Shown: in pieces, positions 1 through 9,992 of the stretch | How positions within the stretch are numbered: the first letter of the stretch is position 1 | Layout of the letters: each line of letters begins with the position of its first letter | From: Sphingomonadaceae bacterium | GTDB taxonomy: Bacteria > Pseudomonadota > Alphaproteobacteria > Sphingomonadales > Sphingomonadaceae | DNA: 64,000 bases | Direction: 5' to 3' | Assembly (NCBI GenBank): GCA_025359445.1 | Contig: JANYGB010000021.1 | Coordinates: forward strand, 1-64,000 | Made by a program: the position numbers and the translations under genes | The notes under the pieces: model-generated | The model's input: only the letters and a program-made list of their open reading frames with translations | Databases searched by the model: none | Told to the model about the DNA's origin: nothing

Positions 1-2180
1 CCGTCGGACTTCGCCAGCTGGACCATTCCGGCCTTTTCCATCGCGAGACCCATAGCCCTTTTCGTGCTGTAGAGCGTCTTGCTCCCGCGCGCTTTGGCCG
101 AGGCGAAAGCAACGGTAGTCGAGATTACGATGCTTTCTCCATTCTCGATGCATCCTGCGCAGTACTCGCGGACCCAGCGCAGCTCCTCAGCTTCGCTCTC
201 CTCGATCATGACCTGCTTCCGCCGGGTCATTGCCGGGTGCTCCCCGATCTTCACGTAGTCGCCGTAACCAGCCGCCCAATGCGCGATAATGCTCAGGCCC
301 CCGCTCGCCAACCACTGCACGAAGCGCTCGAACTCATCTGGGGTCCAAGGCTGCTCCGCCACCTTCGGACAGAACCATCGACGATCGGTGGCTTCGATCT
401 TCAACGGCTGATCCGAGTTGGAGCAGGCGATCACATGGCACCAGTTGTCGATGCGGTAGGGAGTTTGATGCTTTTTATTCACCTGAAAGTCCTTGTCGGT
501 GATGACACCTTTCAGGCGGTTATACGCCTTCCAGCCCGACCCTTGATAAATCTCCCCGACTACTACGAGCCGCTTGTGCGCCATCCAGTCGTTGAAGGCA
601 CTTTCGGCAATGTCGTGCTCGGATGGGTAGCCTACGTTGTGGTCGCCTACGAGCGGCGCCAGCACCCTTGAGGCTAAGATGCCCTTGCCGACGCCTTGCG
701 TCTTGCTCACCAGCAACAGCCCAAAGTGCATCCGCACTTGCGGACGTGCGATTAAAGTCGCGCAGTAGCGTTCGATCTGTCGCCGTTCGTTCCTGTCCGG
801 GAACAGGTATGCCAAGAAGTCGAACCATGGCTGTGCGTCTCCCGGCTCGGGCTTAATGTCGGCGGGGCGAAAGACGTTGAAGGCACGCTGTCCACGAACG
901 GTCACCGTCCCGCTGGGTTTGTCGGGGGCATATGCCAGCGTCGTCACATGATCGCAGGCCTTGAGCAGCAAGCGGGAAGTGCCGGGGCTGTCGGAGAACT
1001 TGACCAGCTTGTTTGACAGGTTCGCCGCGCCACGGACGATCCGCGGATCGGCTGTGCAGATGAACAGCTCGGGTTCGTCGGCATATACCCACTGATGTTT
1101 GAAGTGATCGCGCAAGTACGCCTGCGGCTTACCGCCACGTTCAGGCACGACTATGTCCGTCGCCCAAGTGGCAGGCTCGACCAATGCCATGAACGGCGGT
1201 CCCTTGTAACGGCTGTCGGAACCGAACATCGCCTCGGGTAACTCGTCTGCGAGATCAAACCTCGCAGGGAACTCGGCAGTGAAGCCGACATGGAATGTCG
1301 GCAAGCGCAGGTGCTTCGCGATCGCTGGAACCGCTTCTCGCCCGGGCTCGTCATTGTCAGAAACGATGTAGACATGCGTCACGCCCGCCTTCTTTAACAC
1401 CGACCAATCCGTCCGGTGCGGCGAAAGCGCACCGCCGATCCACCCCAGGTGTGCCGCGTTGCTCAGGGCTTGGCGCCACGGGTGCGCAGCAAGACGCTGC
1501 CGATCCTCGCGCGTCTCGCCGGCCACCATCTGCGCGACCGCGCGAGCAGCCTTGGCTCCCTCGTGCAGAAAGACGTGCGTGTGTTCCTTCAGCTGGGGCA
1601 ACCCCCATAGCGGCAATGGCCCGCCTGGCTCCATGGGCCGCCACAGCCCATCATCCCAATGGGACCACGGAGAATACTTCGGGGCACCCTTTGAAACCTC
1701 TTCGTCAGTGGCTCGGCGTTGGAGCATCACTACGCGCCCTTCCTGGTCATAGAAGGCGAAGATGTTTTTCGGATCTACGTCATGGAGTTCCTTCGGCAGA
1801 GGCGGCAGGCCGTTCGATCCTGGTTGTAACGACAAAGGCTCCGGGAACTTTACCCCTGTGCATGCGACCTTGATCGCAGCGGCCTCTAACTCAGTCGGCT
1901 CAAATGTACTGGCGTTCCCACCGCCACCGCACCGGACGGCGATTTCACCCGTGGCTTTGTCCAGCTTGATAGTGGCCACGTCCCGCCAGTAACGCCCTTG
2001 ATACTCCTTCGCCACGGCGGTGAGCATGGATCGCGGCTCGGCAGCGATCCGCTGCAAGTAGTCAAAAATAGCCCGGATCTCTGCGAGCGAAGATATTTCC
2101 GACCTATCGGAAGGCGTCGCACCTTCGGCATTGTCAGCCAAAACGCGTTGGCTTTCCTCTTCCCATGGCGGAACGGTCAC
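1..2180 (-). CDS. Phage/plasmid-type primase-helicase, DUF5906-like (partial, runs off left edge)
   Basis: An open frame runs without a stop from a GTG at 2180 to the window edge, at least 726 codons. The N-terminal half holds a Toprim-like stretch, VYIVSDNDEPGREAV (about residues 270-284), typical of primase/topoisomerase folds. The C-terminal half holds a Walker A-type loop SKTQGVGKG with Lys499, followed by a conserved VVVGEIY segment. This layout fits primase-helicases of phages, satellites and integrative elements, which start replication of the excised element. The GTG start overlaps the stop of the upstream regulator (GTGA), so the two are translationally coupled. No ATG lies near this point. 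Family assignment is from motifs; whether both activities are functional is unknown because the C-terminus is missing. Confidence 0.75.
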   Translation of the reverse strand, partial: MTVPPWEEESQRVLADNAEGATPSDRSEISSLAEIRAIFDYLQRIAAEPRSMLTAVAKEYQGRYWRDVATIKLDKATGEIAVRCGGGGNASTFEPTELEAAAIKVACTGVKFPEPLSLQPGSNGLPPLPKELHDVDPKNIFAFYDQEGRVVMLQRRATDEEVSKGAPKYSPWSHWDDGLWRPMEPGGPLPLWGLPQLKEHTHVFLHEGAKAARAVAQMVAGETREDRQRLAAHPWRQALSNAAHLGWIGGALSPHRTDWSVLKKAGVTHVYIVSDNDEPGREAVPAIAKHLRLPTFHVGFTAEFPARFDLADELPEAMFGSDSRYKGPPFMALVEPATWATDIVVPERGGKPQAYLRDHFKHQWVYADEPELFICTADPRIVRGAANLSNKLVKFSDSPGTSRLLLKACDHVTTLAYAPDKPSGTVTVRGQRAFNVFRPADIKPEPGDAQPWFDFLAYLFPDRNERRQIERYCATLIARPQVRMHFGLLLVSKTQGVGKGILASRVLAPLVGDHNVGYPSEHDIAESAFNDWMAHKRLVVVGEIYQGSGWKAYNRLKGVITDKDFQVNKKHQTPYRIDNWCHVIACSNSDQPLKIEATDRRWFCPKVAEQPWTPDEFERFVQWLASGGLSIIAHWAAGYGDYVKIGEHPAMTRRKQVMIEESEAEELRWVREYCAGCIENGESIVISTTVAFASAKARGSKTLYSTKRAMGLAMEKAGMVQLAKSD

Positions 2181-2491
2181 TGAGCCACTTCCTCAACGTG
2201 ACCAGCGATGCTGCCATCTATTAGCGCTTCGAGGTCGCAGAGCCGATAGCCGGTCACCTTCGGGCTGAGCGTCACGCGTCGCGGCCAATGGAGCAGGCGT
2301 TGTTTTTCGAGTTCTCGGAGTGTTTTGACGGTGACACCGAGCATGGCCGCCGCCTCTTTCAAGCGCAGCAACGTATGGCCGGAGAGACTTCGAACTGTCT
2401 CCCGTGCGATAAGCATTTGGATTTGATGGGAGCGCTTGCGCTCCTCCCACTGGTCTAGTTCTTCACCGGTTCGGTGCTTACGAGCAGGCAT
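2177..2491 (-). CDS. AlpA/MerR-like helix-turn-helix regulator
   Basis: This 104-residue protein has a helix-turn-helix signature, LLRLKEAAAMLGVTVKTLRE, in its middle, followed by a YRLCDLEALIDG segment. That resembles AlpA/excisionase-type DNA-binding domains, where the second helix set reads a short operator. The N-terminus is charged (KHRTGEELDQWEERKR). I chose the ATG at 2491 because AGAAGGA lies about 7 bases upstream; a GTG two codons earlier is too close to that site. Its stop overlaps the GTG of the primase-helicase, so it is the first gene of that operon. By context it probably controls element genes or excision, but this is inferred. Confidence 0.7.
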   Translation of the reverse strand: MPARKHRTGEELDQWEERKRSHQIQMLIARETVRSLSGHTLLRLKEAAAMLGVTVKTLRELEKQRLLHWPRRVTLSPKVTGYRLCDLEALIDGSIAGHVEEVAQ

Positions 2492-2668
2492 GTGCACGTC
2501 CTTCTGTCCGAGGCCTGAGCCTTCGAGTTGTCAGAATGACGCCGGCACCTTTTTGATTGGCTTGGGTGCTCTGCCTTGCTTTTTATGTCGGCAATCGTTT
2601 TGTTTGGTCGCCTAGAAGACGATCGAGGAACTTTAATGCGCCAAATTCACGTGTAACAAAAGTGGTTT

Positions 2669-2716
2669 AATATGGTGGCACGAGTGAACGTTAGACTTCT
2701 CTGGTGCCACCATATT
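2669..2716. repeat. Perfect 13-bp inverted repeat
   Basis: AATATGGTGGCAC at 2669-2681 is matched exactly by its reverse complement at 2704-2716, with a 22-base spacer. It lies just beyond the stop of the 101-residue gene (2727) and upstream of the AlpA-like gene. It could be a loose transcription terminator for the small gene or an operator for the regulator. The loop is long and no U-run follows directly, so a simple Rho-independent terminator is not convincing. Confidence 0.7.
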
Positions 2717-2726
2717 CATTTACGGA

Positions 2727-3032
2727 TCAAAGCTCGCCCAACTTACCTTGCGGCGGCCACTTGCCCGGCTTGGTGAGGCGAACCGGGGTCGCGATATAAC
2801 CGACGGAAGACCCTGGTCCTGTAGCTTCTAAGTAGGCAACGATAATAGCGCCTTCCGTGGCGACATGCTCCCATTGCGGCCATGTGCCCAAGCAGATGAC
2901 AGCCTCGGCAAGGAGGTCGTCTTTCTTTAGCTCCGGCGGCAGATCGTCGATCTTTGCGAACGCGCAATCGCCTTTGCCCCAATCGGTAACGCGAACGACG
3001 AACTCGCGGGGGATGTAGTTTAATTTAGACAT
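2727..3032 (-). CDS. Hypothetical protein (101 aa) of the integrative element
   Basis: This encodes a 101-residue soluble protein with no signal peptide or membrane segment. Residues 1-40 are charged (YIPREFVVRVTDWGKGDCAF) and the C-terminal half is rich in Gly/Pro and small residues (ATGPGSSVGYIATPVRL). I do not recognise a family. GGAAGG lies about 11 bases upstream of the ATG. It sits between the integrase and the AlpA-like regulator, all on the same strand, so it belongs to the element's accessory genes. Codon usage does not look obviously broken. Possible roles (excision factor, anti-defence or regulator) cannot be separated from sequence alone. Confidence 0.6.
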   Translation of the reverse strand: MSKLNYIPREFVVRVTDWGKGDCAFAKIDDLPPELKKDDLLAEAVICLGTWPQWEHVATEGAIIVAYLEATGPGSSVGYIATPVRLTKPGKWPPQGKLGEL

Positions 3033-3208
3033 AACTCGGGTATCCTTCCAAATTGAGTTTTTAATTCAAGTGTTGTGAAAGATGCCCAGTTCCGGTTTGT
3101 CAGGGACGGAGCCCTTTGCCCCGAGGGGCGAATACTGGCATATGACGCTTGGGTCCCACGACCGTGCGCACCAACACTACATGCCAGCCTCAACGTGGCT
3201 TGTAAAGT

Positions 3209-4663
3209 CTATACTCGCCAGCCCACCGGCAACTGGACCACATTATCGCCCGCCGCCCCTTCAACAATCGTCAGCAGCTTCCGGCTCCACCACTCCATAA
3301 GCTCGCGCTTGCGCAGCCGATAGCGCCGCTGGAGATCCCCATGATCGTAAGTCGCGGTGACGCCCGCCGTGATCTCGTGGTTCACCGTGGCTTGCAGAAC
3401 GTCCAGCGGTGCTGACCAGATAACCTCGCCTTCAGCATTCTCCTCGCCTTCCCGGCACCGGGTTATAAAGGTGTGCCGCAGATCGTGAATGCGCCAGGGT
3501 GCGATAGCCGTGCCCGCAACCTTTGCGAGTGCATCGGCCTTCAGCTGCCGCGTATCGGCTCGCAGCGCGCCGCCCGCCCGAATTGCCCGCTGCTCGGCTT
3601 CGCTCAGCCCAACCATGTTGCCTCGTACGGTCCGGTCTAGTTTTGCCTTCAGCTTGTTCCAGCCGCTTATAGGGGTCGCGCCCGTGTCAGAGGGGAAAAC
3701 TAGGCCCGACTTATTTCTCGTCACCTCGCAAGCTGCCTGGGCTCCCCTGAGGATTTCTAGGGCGTTGTCGGTCAGCGGGACCTCGTGCGCCCCGGCCCGG
3801 TTCTTCATCCGCTCGGCCCGGAGGATCAACAGCTTGCGATCCCAGTCCACTTCCTCCCACCGCAAGGCGGCAATTTCCATCTTCCGCTGGCCCGTCAGCA
3901 TCAACAAGCTGATCACCGAGCCGAATGGCCAGCCTTGCTGACCCGCCGCCTGCCAGATCGCGCGCAACTCAGCGTCAGCGATCGCCCGCGCCTCCTTCTT
4001 TGGAGGCTGGCGGTTGGTCATGCCCCCGGTTGGTAGCGGCCCGTGAAACAACCCACGCGACAGCGCGAATTTGAACACTCCCCGAATGACCTTCAGCGTC
4101 TCGTCGACTGACCCATTCGCCGCCTCAAGCTTGGCAAGAGTGTGCGCGACCATCTGAGGCGTGACCTCTGCCAGTGGCTTGTCGCCGAATGCAGGCAGGA
4201 CGTTCCGCTTGAGCAAGCTTTCCCTCATCGCAGCCGTGGTTGGGGCCACGGGGCGCTTACGACCCCCTACGAGCTTGCCCGCACCCATGGCCGCAACGAA
4301 CTCGGCCGCCACTGCCGCAAACGTCCCTGCCTGCCGTTCGTACGCGGCGATCTTCTCCGCTGCGGTGTCCTCAATAGCCTTTGCCTCTGGGTCCACGCCG
4401 TTAGTGGCCAGCTCCATATACTCTCGCGCCTTCACCCGTGCGGCAGCGACGCCCATGGTGGGGGGTCGCCCAATGACGGCCTTGCGGCGCTTCGTGCGCT
4501 TCCCATCAGCGCTAGGCAGCCGATAGATCACTGCCCAAGACTTAGCGCCGTTGGCAGTAACCCAGAGAAATAACCCTGGCTCGCTATCCGATGCCTCGGT
4601 GCGCCCAGTTTGCGGGCGACGATACCGCTCAACAGCAGCGTCGGTCAGGTGCGTCTTGGCCAT
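3209..4663 (-). CDS. P4-type tyrosine integrase
   Basis: This is a site-specific tyrosine recombinase of about 484 residues. The N-terminal arm-binding domain (DUF4102-like: LTDAAVERYRRP, then FLWVTANGAKSWAVIYR) is followed by a core-binding region and a catalytic domain. The catalytic set is visible: Arg260 in LTGQR, His393 and Arg396 in HDLRHTF, His429 in VNHE, and Tyr439 in TATYDHGD. The ATG at 4663 has GGAG six bases upstream, so a longer frame from 4711 is not needed. The gene starts about 170 bp from a tRNA-Val 3' remnant, the usual arrangement for P4-like integrases that insert into tRNA genes. It presumably catalyses insertion and excision of the element to its left. Confidence 0.92.
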   Translation of the reverse strand: MAKTHLTDAAVERYRRPQTGRTEASDSEPGLFLWVTANGAKSWAVIYRLPSADGKRTKRRKAVIGRPPTMGVAAARVKAREYMELATNGVDPEAKAIEDTAAEKIAAYERQAGTFAAVAAEFVAAMGAGKLVGGRKRPVAPTTAAMRESLLKRNVLPAFGDKPLAEVTPQMVAHTLAKLEAANGSVDETLKVIRGVFKFALSRGLFHGPLPTGGMTNRQPPKKEARAIADAELRAIWQAAGQQGWPFGSVISLLMLTGQRKMEIAALRWEEVDWDRKLLILRAERMKNRAGAHEVPLTDNALEILRGAQAACEVTRNKSGLVFPSDTGATPISGWNKLKAKLDRTVRGNMVGLSEAEQRAIRAGGALRADTRQLKADALAKVAGTAIAPWRIHDLRHTFITRCREGEENAEGEVIWSAPLDVLQATVNHEITAGVTATYDHGDLQRRYRLRKRELMEWWSRKLLTIVEGAAGDNVVQLPVGWRV

Positions 4664-4674
4664 TCTGGCTCCGA

Positions 4675-4694
4675 AAGGGGTCTCTAAGGGGTCT
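4675..4694. repeat. Short direct repeats upstream of the integrase
   Basis: AAGGGGTCT occurs at 4675-4683 and again at 4686-4694, just upstream of the integrase start. Short direct repeats beside an integrase gene can be arm-type integrase binding sites. With only two copies of nine bases this is suggestive, not firm. Confidence 0.3.
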
Positions 4695-4830
4695 TTGGGA
4701 CAGGTTTCCAAAGTTTCCCATGGTTCCTCTCCGTTCGCCCTTCTCGCTCGGAACTGACAAAAAGCAAAGGAAATTCGGGTGTTACCGCGACGCTAGGTTG
4801 CTAAGCGTTCGCGTCCGTTCGTGACGGCCG

Positions 4831-4880
4831 CACCCTTCACACGGGTGGGGTCGCAGGTTCAATCCCTGCCGCGCCCACCA
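4831..4880 (+). other. Attachment-site remnant: 3' half of tRNA-Val(CAC)
   Basis: The sequence folds as an anticodon arm (CACCC stem, loop TTCACAC with anticodon CAC, GGGTG stem), a 5-base variable loop, a T arm (GCAGG, TTCAATC, CCTGC) and the acceptor strand CGCGCCC followed by ACCA. The matching 5' acceptor (GGGCGCG) and D arm are absent upstream; the bases before 4831 look unrelated. This is what remains at one end when an element inserts into the 3' half of a tRNA gene. The intact tRNA-Val should lie at the other end, left of this window. It therefore marks the element/chromosome boundary. Confidence 0.8.
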
Positions 4881-4910
4881 TTTTCCCGGATACCCGTGCC
4901 TCCACTCCAC

Positions 4911-5058
4911 CGTCATCCTGAACTCGTTTCAGGACCCATTTCTCCTCGCGTCCGGAGTATGAGGTCGGACACTCACCTCACCGCCGGGCCGCTCAGCGCA
5001 TCAAACTCGCGCTCCGGATTTGCGGCACGATGGGCCCTGAAACGAGTTCAGGATGACG
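4911..5058. repeat. Long imperfect inverted repeat pair (intergenic palindrome family)
   Basis: A 28-base arm at 4911-4938 is matched by the reverse complement at 5031-5058 with one mismatch. About 90 bases lie between the arms. The arm begins GTCATCCTGAACTCGTTTCA, a sequence style common between genes in sphingomonads. No gene is seen between the tRNA remnant and serS, so 4881-5108 holds only this repeat and the serS leader. Confidence 0.75.
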
Positions 5059-5063
5059 AATGA

Positions 5064-6400
<1,337 letters not shown>

Positions 6401-6401
<1 letters not shown>

Positions 6402-7165
6402 TGCGCATCCTCCTCACCAACGACGACGGCATCCACGCCCCCGGGCTCGAAGTTCTCGAAGCGATCGCGCGGCAGTTTTCGGACGATGTGTGGATTGTCG
6501 CCCCGTCTGAGGAGCAATCGGGCGCGGGGCATTCACTCACGCTGGGCCGCCCGGTGCGGCTGCACCAACATGGTGAGCGGCGCTTTGCGGTGTCCGGCAC
6601 GCCGACCGACGCGGTGATGATGGCGCTGCGCAAGGTTTTGCCGGGCGCTCCCGACCTGATCCTCTCAGGCGTCAATCGCGGGGCCAACCTGGGCGATGAT
6701 GTGACCTATTCGGGCACCGTATCCGCCGCGATCGAGGGTGCTCTCGCCGGCATTCGCTCGATTGCGTTCAGCCAGGTCTATGAAAAAGAGGGCATGGGCG
6801 ACACTGTGCCGTTCGCTGCCGCCGAGGCCTGGGGGGCGAAAGTTCTCGGCCCGCTGCTCGGCGTGCCATTCGAACCGCGCACGATGGTCAACATCAACTT
6901 CCCGCCGATCGTTGCCCAAGCGGTGCAAGGCATCCGCGTCTGCCGCCAGGGCTTCCACGATTATGCGCGCGGATCGGTGGTTGAAGGGATCGACCCGCGC
7001 GGGTACCCATATTTCTGGTTCGGGCTGCACGGGATCGAGCACACCCCGGGCCACGCCACCGACCTTGAGGCTATTCAGGACGGATATGTGTCAGTGACCC
7101 CGCTGCAACTCGATTTGACCCACGGACCATCCTTGGCCACACTGGCGGAGCGTTATTCGGGATGA
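6401..7165 (+). CDS. surE: 5'/3'-nucleotidase SurE
   Basis: SurE is a metal-dependent phosphatase acting on nucleoside monophosphates, linked to survival in stationary phase. This 254-residue protein shows the family's LLTNDDG near the N-terminus (Asp pair for the metal), PSEEQSGAGHSLT near residues 34-46 and SGVNRGANLGDD near residue 90. The ATG at 6401 overlaps the serS stop, and the stop overlaps the next gene's ATG (ATGA at 7162). Full length for the family. The serS-surE-peptidase order is common in alphaproteobacteria. Confidence 0.96.
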
Positions 7166-8031
7166 TCCGCCGCTTTTGCCTGGGTTTTTCTGCTGCGGCA
7201 CTCGCCGCCATGCCGCTCCTCGCCAAGGACCAGCCTCCCGCGACTGATCCCAAGACCGAAGCGCTGCACGTTGTGCAGCCCCACGAAACGCTTGCCGGGA
7301 TTGCTAACCGCGCCGAAGTGCCGCGGGTGCTGATTATCGAGGCCAACCGGCTGAAAGCGCCTTATGCGGTCAAGACGGGGCAGAAGCTGGTCATCCCGCG
7401 CCGCCGCAGCCACACGGTCAAGGCCGGCGAAACCACTTTTGACATCGCGATGGACGCGGGCGTGCCGTGGGACCAGATCGCGGCCGCGAATGGTCTGAAG
7501 CCCAGTGCCAAGATCAAGACCGGGCAGCAGCTGGTCATTCCCACTTTGGCCGGGAACGGTGAGCTGATCCCCGTGCCATCGATTTCAACCGATGCGCCCA
7601 AGGGCTTGCCCGATACGATCGCCCCGACGTTCGCCTGGCCGCTGCAAGGCAAGGTCCGCCGGGCGTTCAGCATGCCGGTCGGCACCAACCCGGGGCATGA
7701 AGGGATCGATTTGCTGGCGGACGAAGGCATTGCGGTGCGCGCGTCCGCAGCGGGCAAGGTGATTTTCGCGGGGCAAGGCCCGGAAGAATACGGTTTGACC
7801 GTGATCATCTACCATTCCGGTCGCTGGACCACGACTTACAGCTACCTCAGCAAAATCACCGTCAAAGAGGGCGACAAGGTCAAAGCGGGCGAACGGATCG
7901 GGCTGGTCGGGCAGACCGGCCTCGCCAGCGAGCCGCAGCTGCACTTCGAGATCCGCCGCAACAAGCTGGCGGTCGATCCGGCGCGTTACTTGAAGCCCAT
8001 CGCCCAGAAAACTGCGCCCATCGCCAGATAG
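7162..8031 (+). CDS. LysM/M23-domain murein hydrolase activator, NlpD-like
   Basis: This exported 289-residue envelope protein starts with a signal peptide (MIRRFCLGFSAAALAAMPLLA). Two LysM peptidoglycan-binding repeats follow (residues about 36-79 and 84-127), then an M23/LytM domain (about 155-285). The M23 zinc site is degenerate: His179 and Asp183 of HxxxD remain (GHEGID). The Tyr-x-His-Leu motif reads Tyr-Ser-Tyr-Leu (227-229), and the His-x-His motif reads Gln259-Leu-His261. Loss of these ligands is typical of NlpD/EnvC activators that switch on amidases during septum splitting. It is the third gene of the serS-surE operon. Its 3' end overlaps a convergent gene by 46 bp. Confidence 0.88.
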   Translation: MIRRFCLGFSAAALAAMPLLAKDQPPATDPKTEALHVVQPHETLAGIANRAEVPRVLIIEANRLKAPYAVKTGQKLVIPRRRSHTVKAGETTFDIAMDAGVPWDQIAAANGLKPSAKIKTGQQLVIPTLAGNGELIPVPSISTDAPKGLPDTIAPTFAWPLQGKVRRAFSMPVGTNPGHEGIDLLADEGIAVRASAAGKVIFAGQGPEEYGLTVIIYHSGRWTTTYSYLSKITVKEGDKVKAGERIGLVGQTGLASEPQLHFEIRRNKLAVDPARYLKPIAQKTAPIAR

Positions 8032-8339
8032 GCGAGCAGGAACGCCGCGCTGGCACGCCAGGTCTGGCGCGCGCTGACGCCGCTGCGTGACTGCACGATC
8101 CAAAGCGCCGGGATCACGATCGCCAGCGCCAGCCCGGCCGATTGCATCGCATAAAGCTGCGGCTTGGCGGCGAGCTTGTCGGGCCCGATCCGGGCGAGCG
8201 CATGGCCAAGCATCGCGGCGGGGACGATCTGGAGCAGATAGACCCAGTTGCCGCGAGCGCCCTTCGGCCGGAAAAACCACAGCACAGCCGCCGCGAGGAC
8301 CGCAGAGACGATAACCGCTAGCCAGTTGATCGGTCCCAT
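7986..8339 (-). CDS. Small integral membrane protein, unknown
   Basis: This 117-residue protein has about four predicted membrane segments: near 5-23 (INWLAVIVSAVLAAAVLWFF), near 31-48, near 65-82 (AGLALAIVIPALWIV) and near 95-115 (AAFLLAYLAMGAVFWAMGF). It shows some resemblance to small DUF1761-type membrane proteins, but I cannot assign a family firmly. Its 3' end lies inside the end of the convergent nlpD-like gene, overlapping it by 46 bp. No partner gene on its strand suggests a function. Confidence 0.6.
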   Translation of the reverse strand: MGPINWLAVIVSAVLAAAVLWFFRPKGARGNWVYLLQIVPAAMLGHALARIGPDKLAAKPQLYAMQSAGLALAIVIPALWIVQSRSGVSARQTWRASAAFLLAYLAMGAVFWAMGFK

Positions 8340-8576
8340 TCAGTTCAAGCCAACGTGCCGAAGATGACGCCAAGCGTCGCAATCCAGTTCATTCCCACAT
8401 CTAGCCTTTCCCTCAACAGCCAGCGGCCCGGCGCTAATGAGCCATGGTCGGCACAAGATGGCAACAGCCATTCGACCGGCGTCAGCACCGGGTTTGGCGG
8501 GTGCCGGCGAAGTTCTAGCTTGGCATCGTTCCGCCGCAGGTGACGCGCTGCACAAATGCGCCTATGCGCCGCGCCG

Positions 8577-9992
8577 ATGACCTTAGAAATCTCCCGCCCG
8601 CGAATTCCCGAACTACGTTCGATCCCCGATGCCAAGCGCATCGGCATGGTCAGCCTTGGCTGCCCCAAGGCGCTGGTCGACAGCGAGCGGATCCTGACCC
8701 GGCTACGCGCCGATGGCTATGCGATGAGCCCCGATTATGCCGGGGCTGACGTGGTCTTGGTCAACACCTGCGGCTTTCTCGATTCGGCCAAGGAAGAAAG
8801 CCTCGCCGCGATCGGTGAGGCGATTGCCGAAAACGGCCGGGTGATCGTGACCGGCTGCATGGGAAGCGAAGCCGAGCTGATCCGCGCGAAGTTCCCGTCG
8901 GTGCTCGCGGTGACCGGGGCGCATCAGTACGAAGCGGTGGTTGAGGCGGTGCACGCAGCCGCGCCGCCAAGCCAAGGCCCGTTCGTCGACCTGATCCCGC
9001 AGAATTATCAGGATATGGCCGACATCAAGCTGACCCCGCGCCACTACAGCTACCTCAAGATTTCCGAGGGTTGCAACCACGCCTGTTCGTTCTGCATCAT
9101 CCCGAGCCTGCGCGGCAAGCTCGTCAGCCGGCGGATCGATGCGGTGCTGCGTGAGGCGGAGAAGCTGGTCGCGGCGGGAACCCGCGAGCTGCTGGTGATC
9201 AGCCAGGACACCTCGGCTTACGGGGTCGATGTGCGGCATGAAGAGCGCCAGTGGAAGGGCCGCAGCGTCCGCACTCACATGACCGATCTGGCGCGCGAAC
9301 TGGGCGGGTTGCGTACCCCCGACGGCCACACGCCGTGGGTGCGATTGCACTACGTGTACCCCTACCCGCACGTCGATGCGGTGATCCCCTTGATGGCCGA
9401 GGGGCTGATCACGCCTTACCTCGACATCCCGTTCCAGCACGCCGCGCCTTCGGTTTTGAAGGCGATGAAGCGCCCGGCCAACGAGGCCAAGGTGCTCGAA
9501 CGGTTGCGCTCGTGGCGCGAGATTTGCCCCGATATCACGGTGCGTTCCAGCTTCGTGGTCGGCTTCCCCGGAGAGACCGAGGCCGATTTCCAGTACCTGC
9601 TCGATTGGCTCGATGAAGCCCAGCTCGACCGGGTCGGCGCGTTCCGGTTCGAGCCGGTCGAAGGCGCTGCGGCCAACCGCTTGCCCGGTGCGGTGCCCGA
9701 AGCGGTCAAGGAAGAGCGCTACGCCCGGATCATGGAGAAAACCGAGGCGATCAGCGCAGCCAAGCTTGCCGCCAAGATCGGCCGCACGGTCAAGGTGATC
9801 GTCGATGAAGTAGGGGAGCCCGATGAAGACGGCGACATCGGCGCCACCGCGCGGAGCCAGGCCGATGCGCCGGAGATCGATGGCGCGGTGTACCTGCGCA
9901 ACGTGCCCGCGAGTCTCAAGCCCGGCGACTTTGCGACAGTGCTGGTTGAGGATGCCGATGCCCACGACTTGTTCGGGGTGATCGAACCCTAA
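8577..9992 (+). CDS. rimO: Ribosomal protein S12 methylthiotransferase
   Basis: RimO adds a methylthio group to the conserved aspartate of ribosomal protein S12, using radical SAM chemistry and two iron-sulfur clusters. The N-terminal MTTase domain carries the cysteines in SLGCPK, VNTCGF and VTGCMG. The radical SAM motif CNHACSFC lies near residue 165, and the C-terminal TRAM region (about 400-471) ends the protein. [16 protein letters not shown] is characteristic of RimO rather than MiaB. I chose the ATG at 8577; another at 8556 is in frame, and neither has a strong ribosome site. The stop overlaps the end of the convergent flavoprotein gene by 4 bp. Confidence 0.95.
   Translation: MTLEISRPRIPELRSIPDAKRIGMVSLGCPKALVDSERILTRLRADGYAMSPDYAGADVVLVNTCGFLDSAKEESLAAIGEAIAENGRVIVTGCMGSEAELIRAKFPSVLAVTGAHQYEAVVEAVHAAAPPSQGPFVDLIPQNYQDMADIKLTPRHYSYLKISEGCNHACSFCIIPSLRGKLVSRRIDAVLREAEKLVAAGTRELLVISQDTSAYGVDVRHEERQWKGRSVRTHMTDLARELGGLRTPDGHTPWVRLHYVYPYPHVDAVIPLMAEGLITPYLDIPFQHAAPSVLKAMKRPANEAKVLERLRSWREICPDITVRSSFVVGFPGETEADFQYLLDWLDEAQLDRVGAFRFEPVEGAAANRLPGAVPEAVKEERYARIMEKTEAISAAKLAAKIGRTVKVIVDEVGEPDEDGDIGATARSQADAPEIDGAVYLRNVPASLKPGDFATVLVEDADAHDLFGVIEP

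Noticed and set aside
3075..3323. Short plus-strand frames upstream of the integrase end
   Set aside because: They overlap the integrase 3' end on the other strand and show no motif.
4831..4880. A complete tRNA-Val gene
   Set aside because: The 5' acceptor strand and D arm are missing, so it is only the 3' half and is better read as an attachment site.
8340..8555. Small minus-strand open frame between the membrane protein and rimO
   Set aside because: Cys/Arg-rich composition, no ribosome site and no motif; the gap looks non-coding.
8703..9965. Minus-strand open frame opposite rimO
   Set aside because: Antisense shadow; rimO has all its iron-sulfur motifs.
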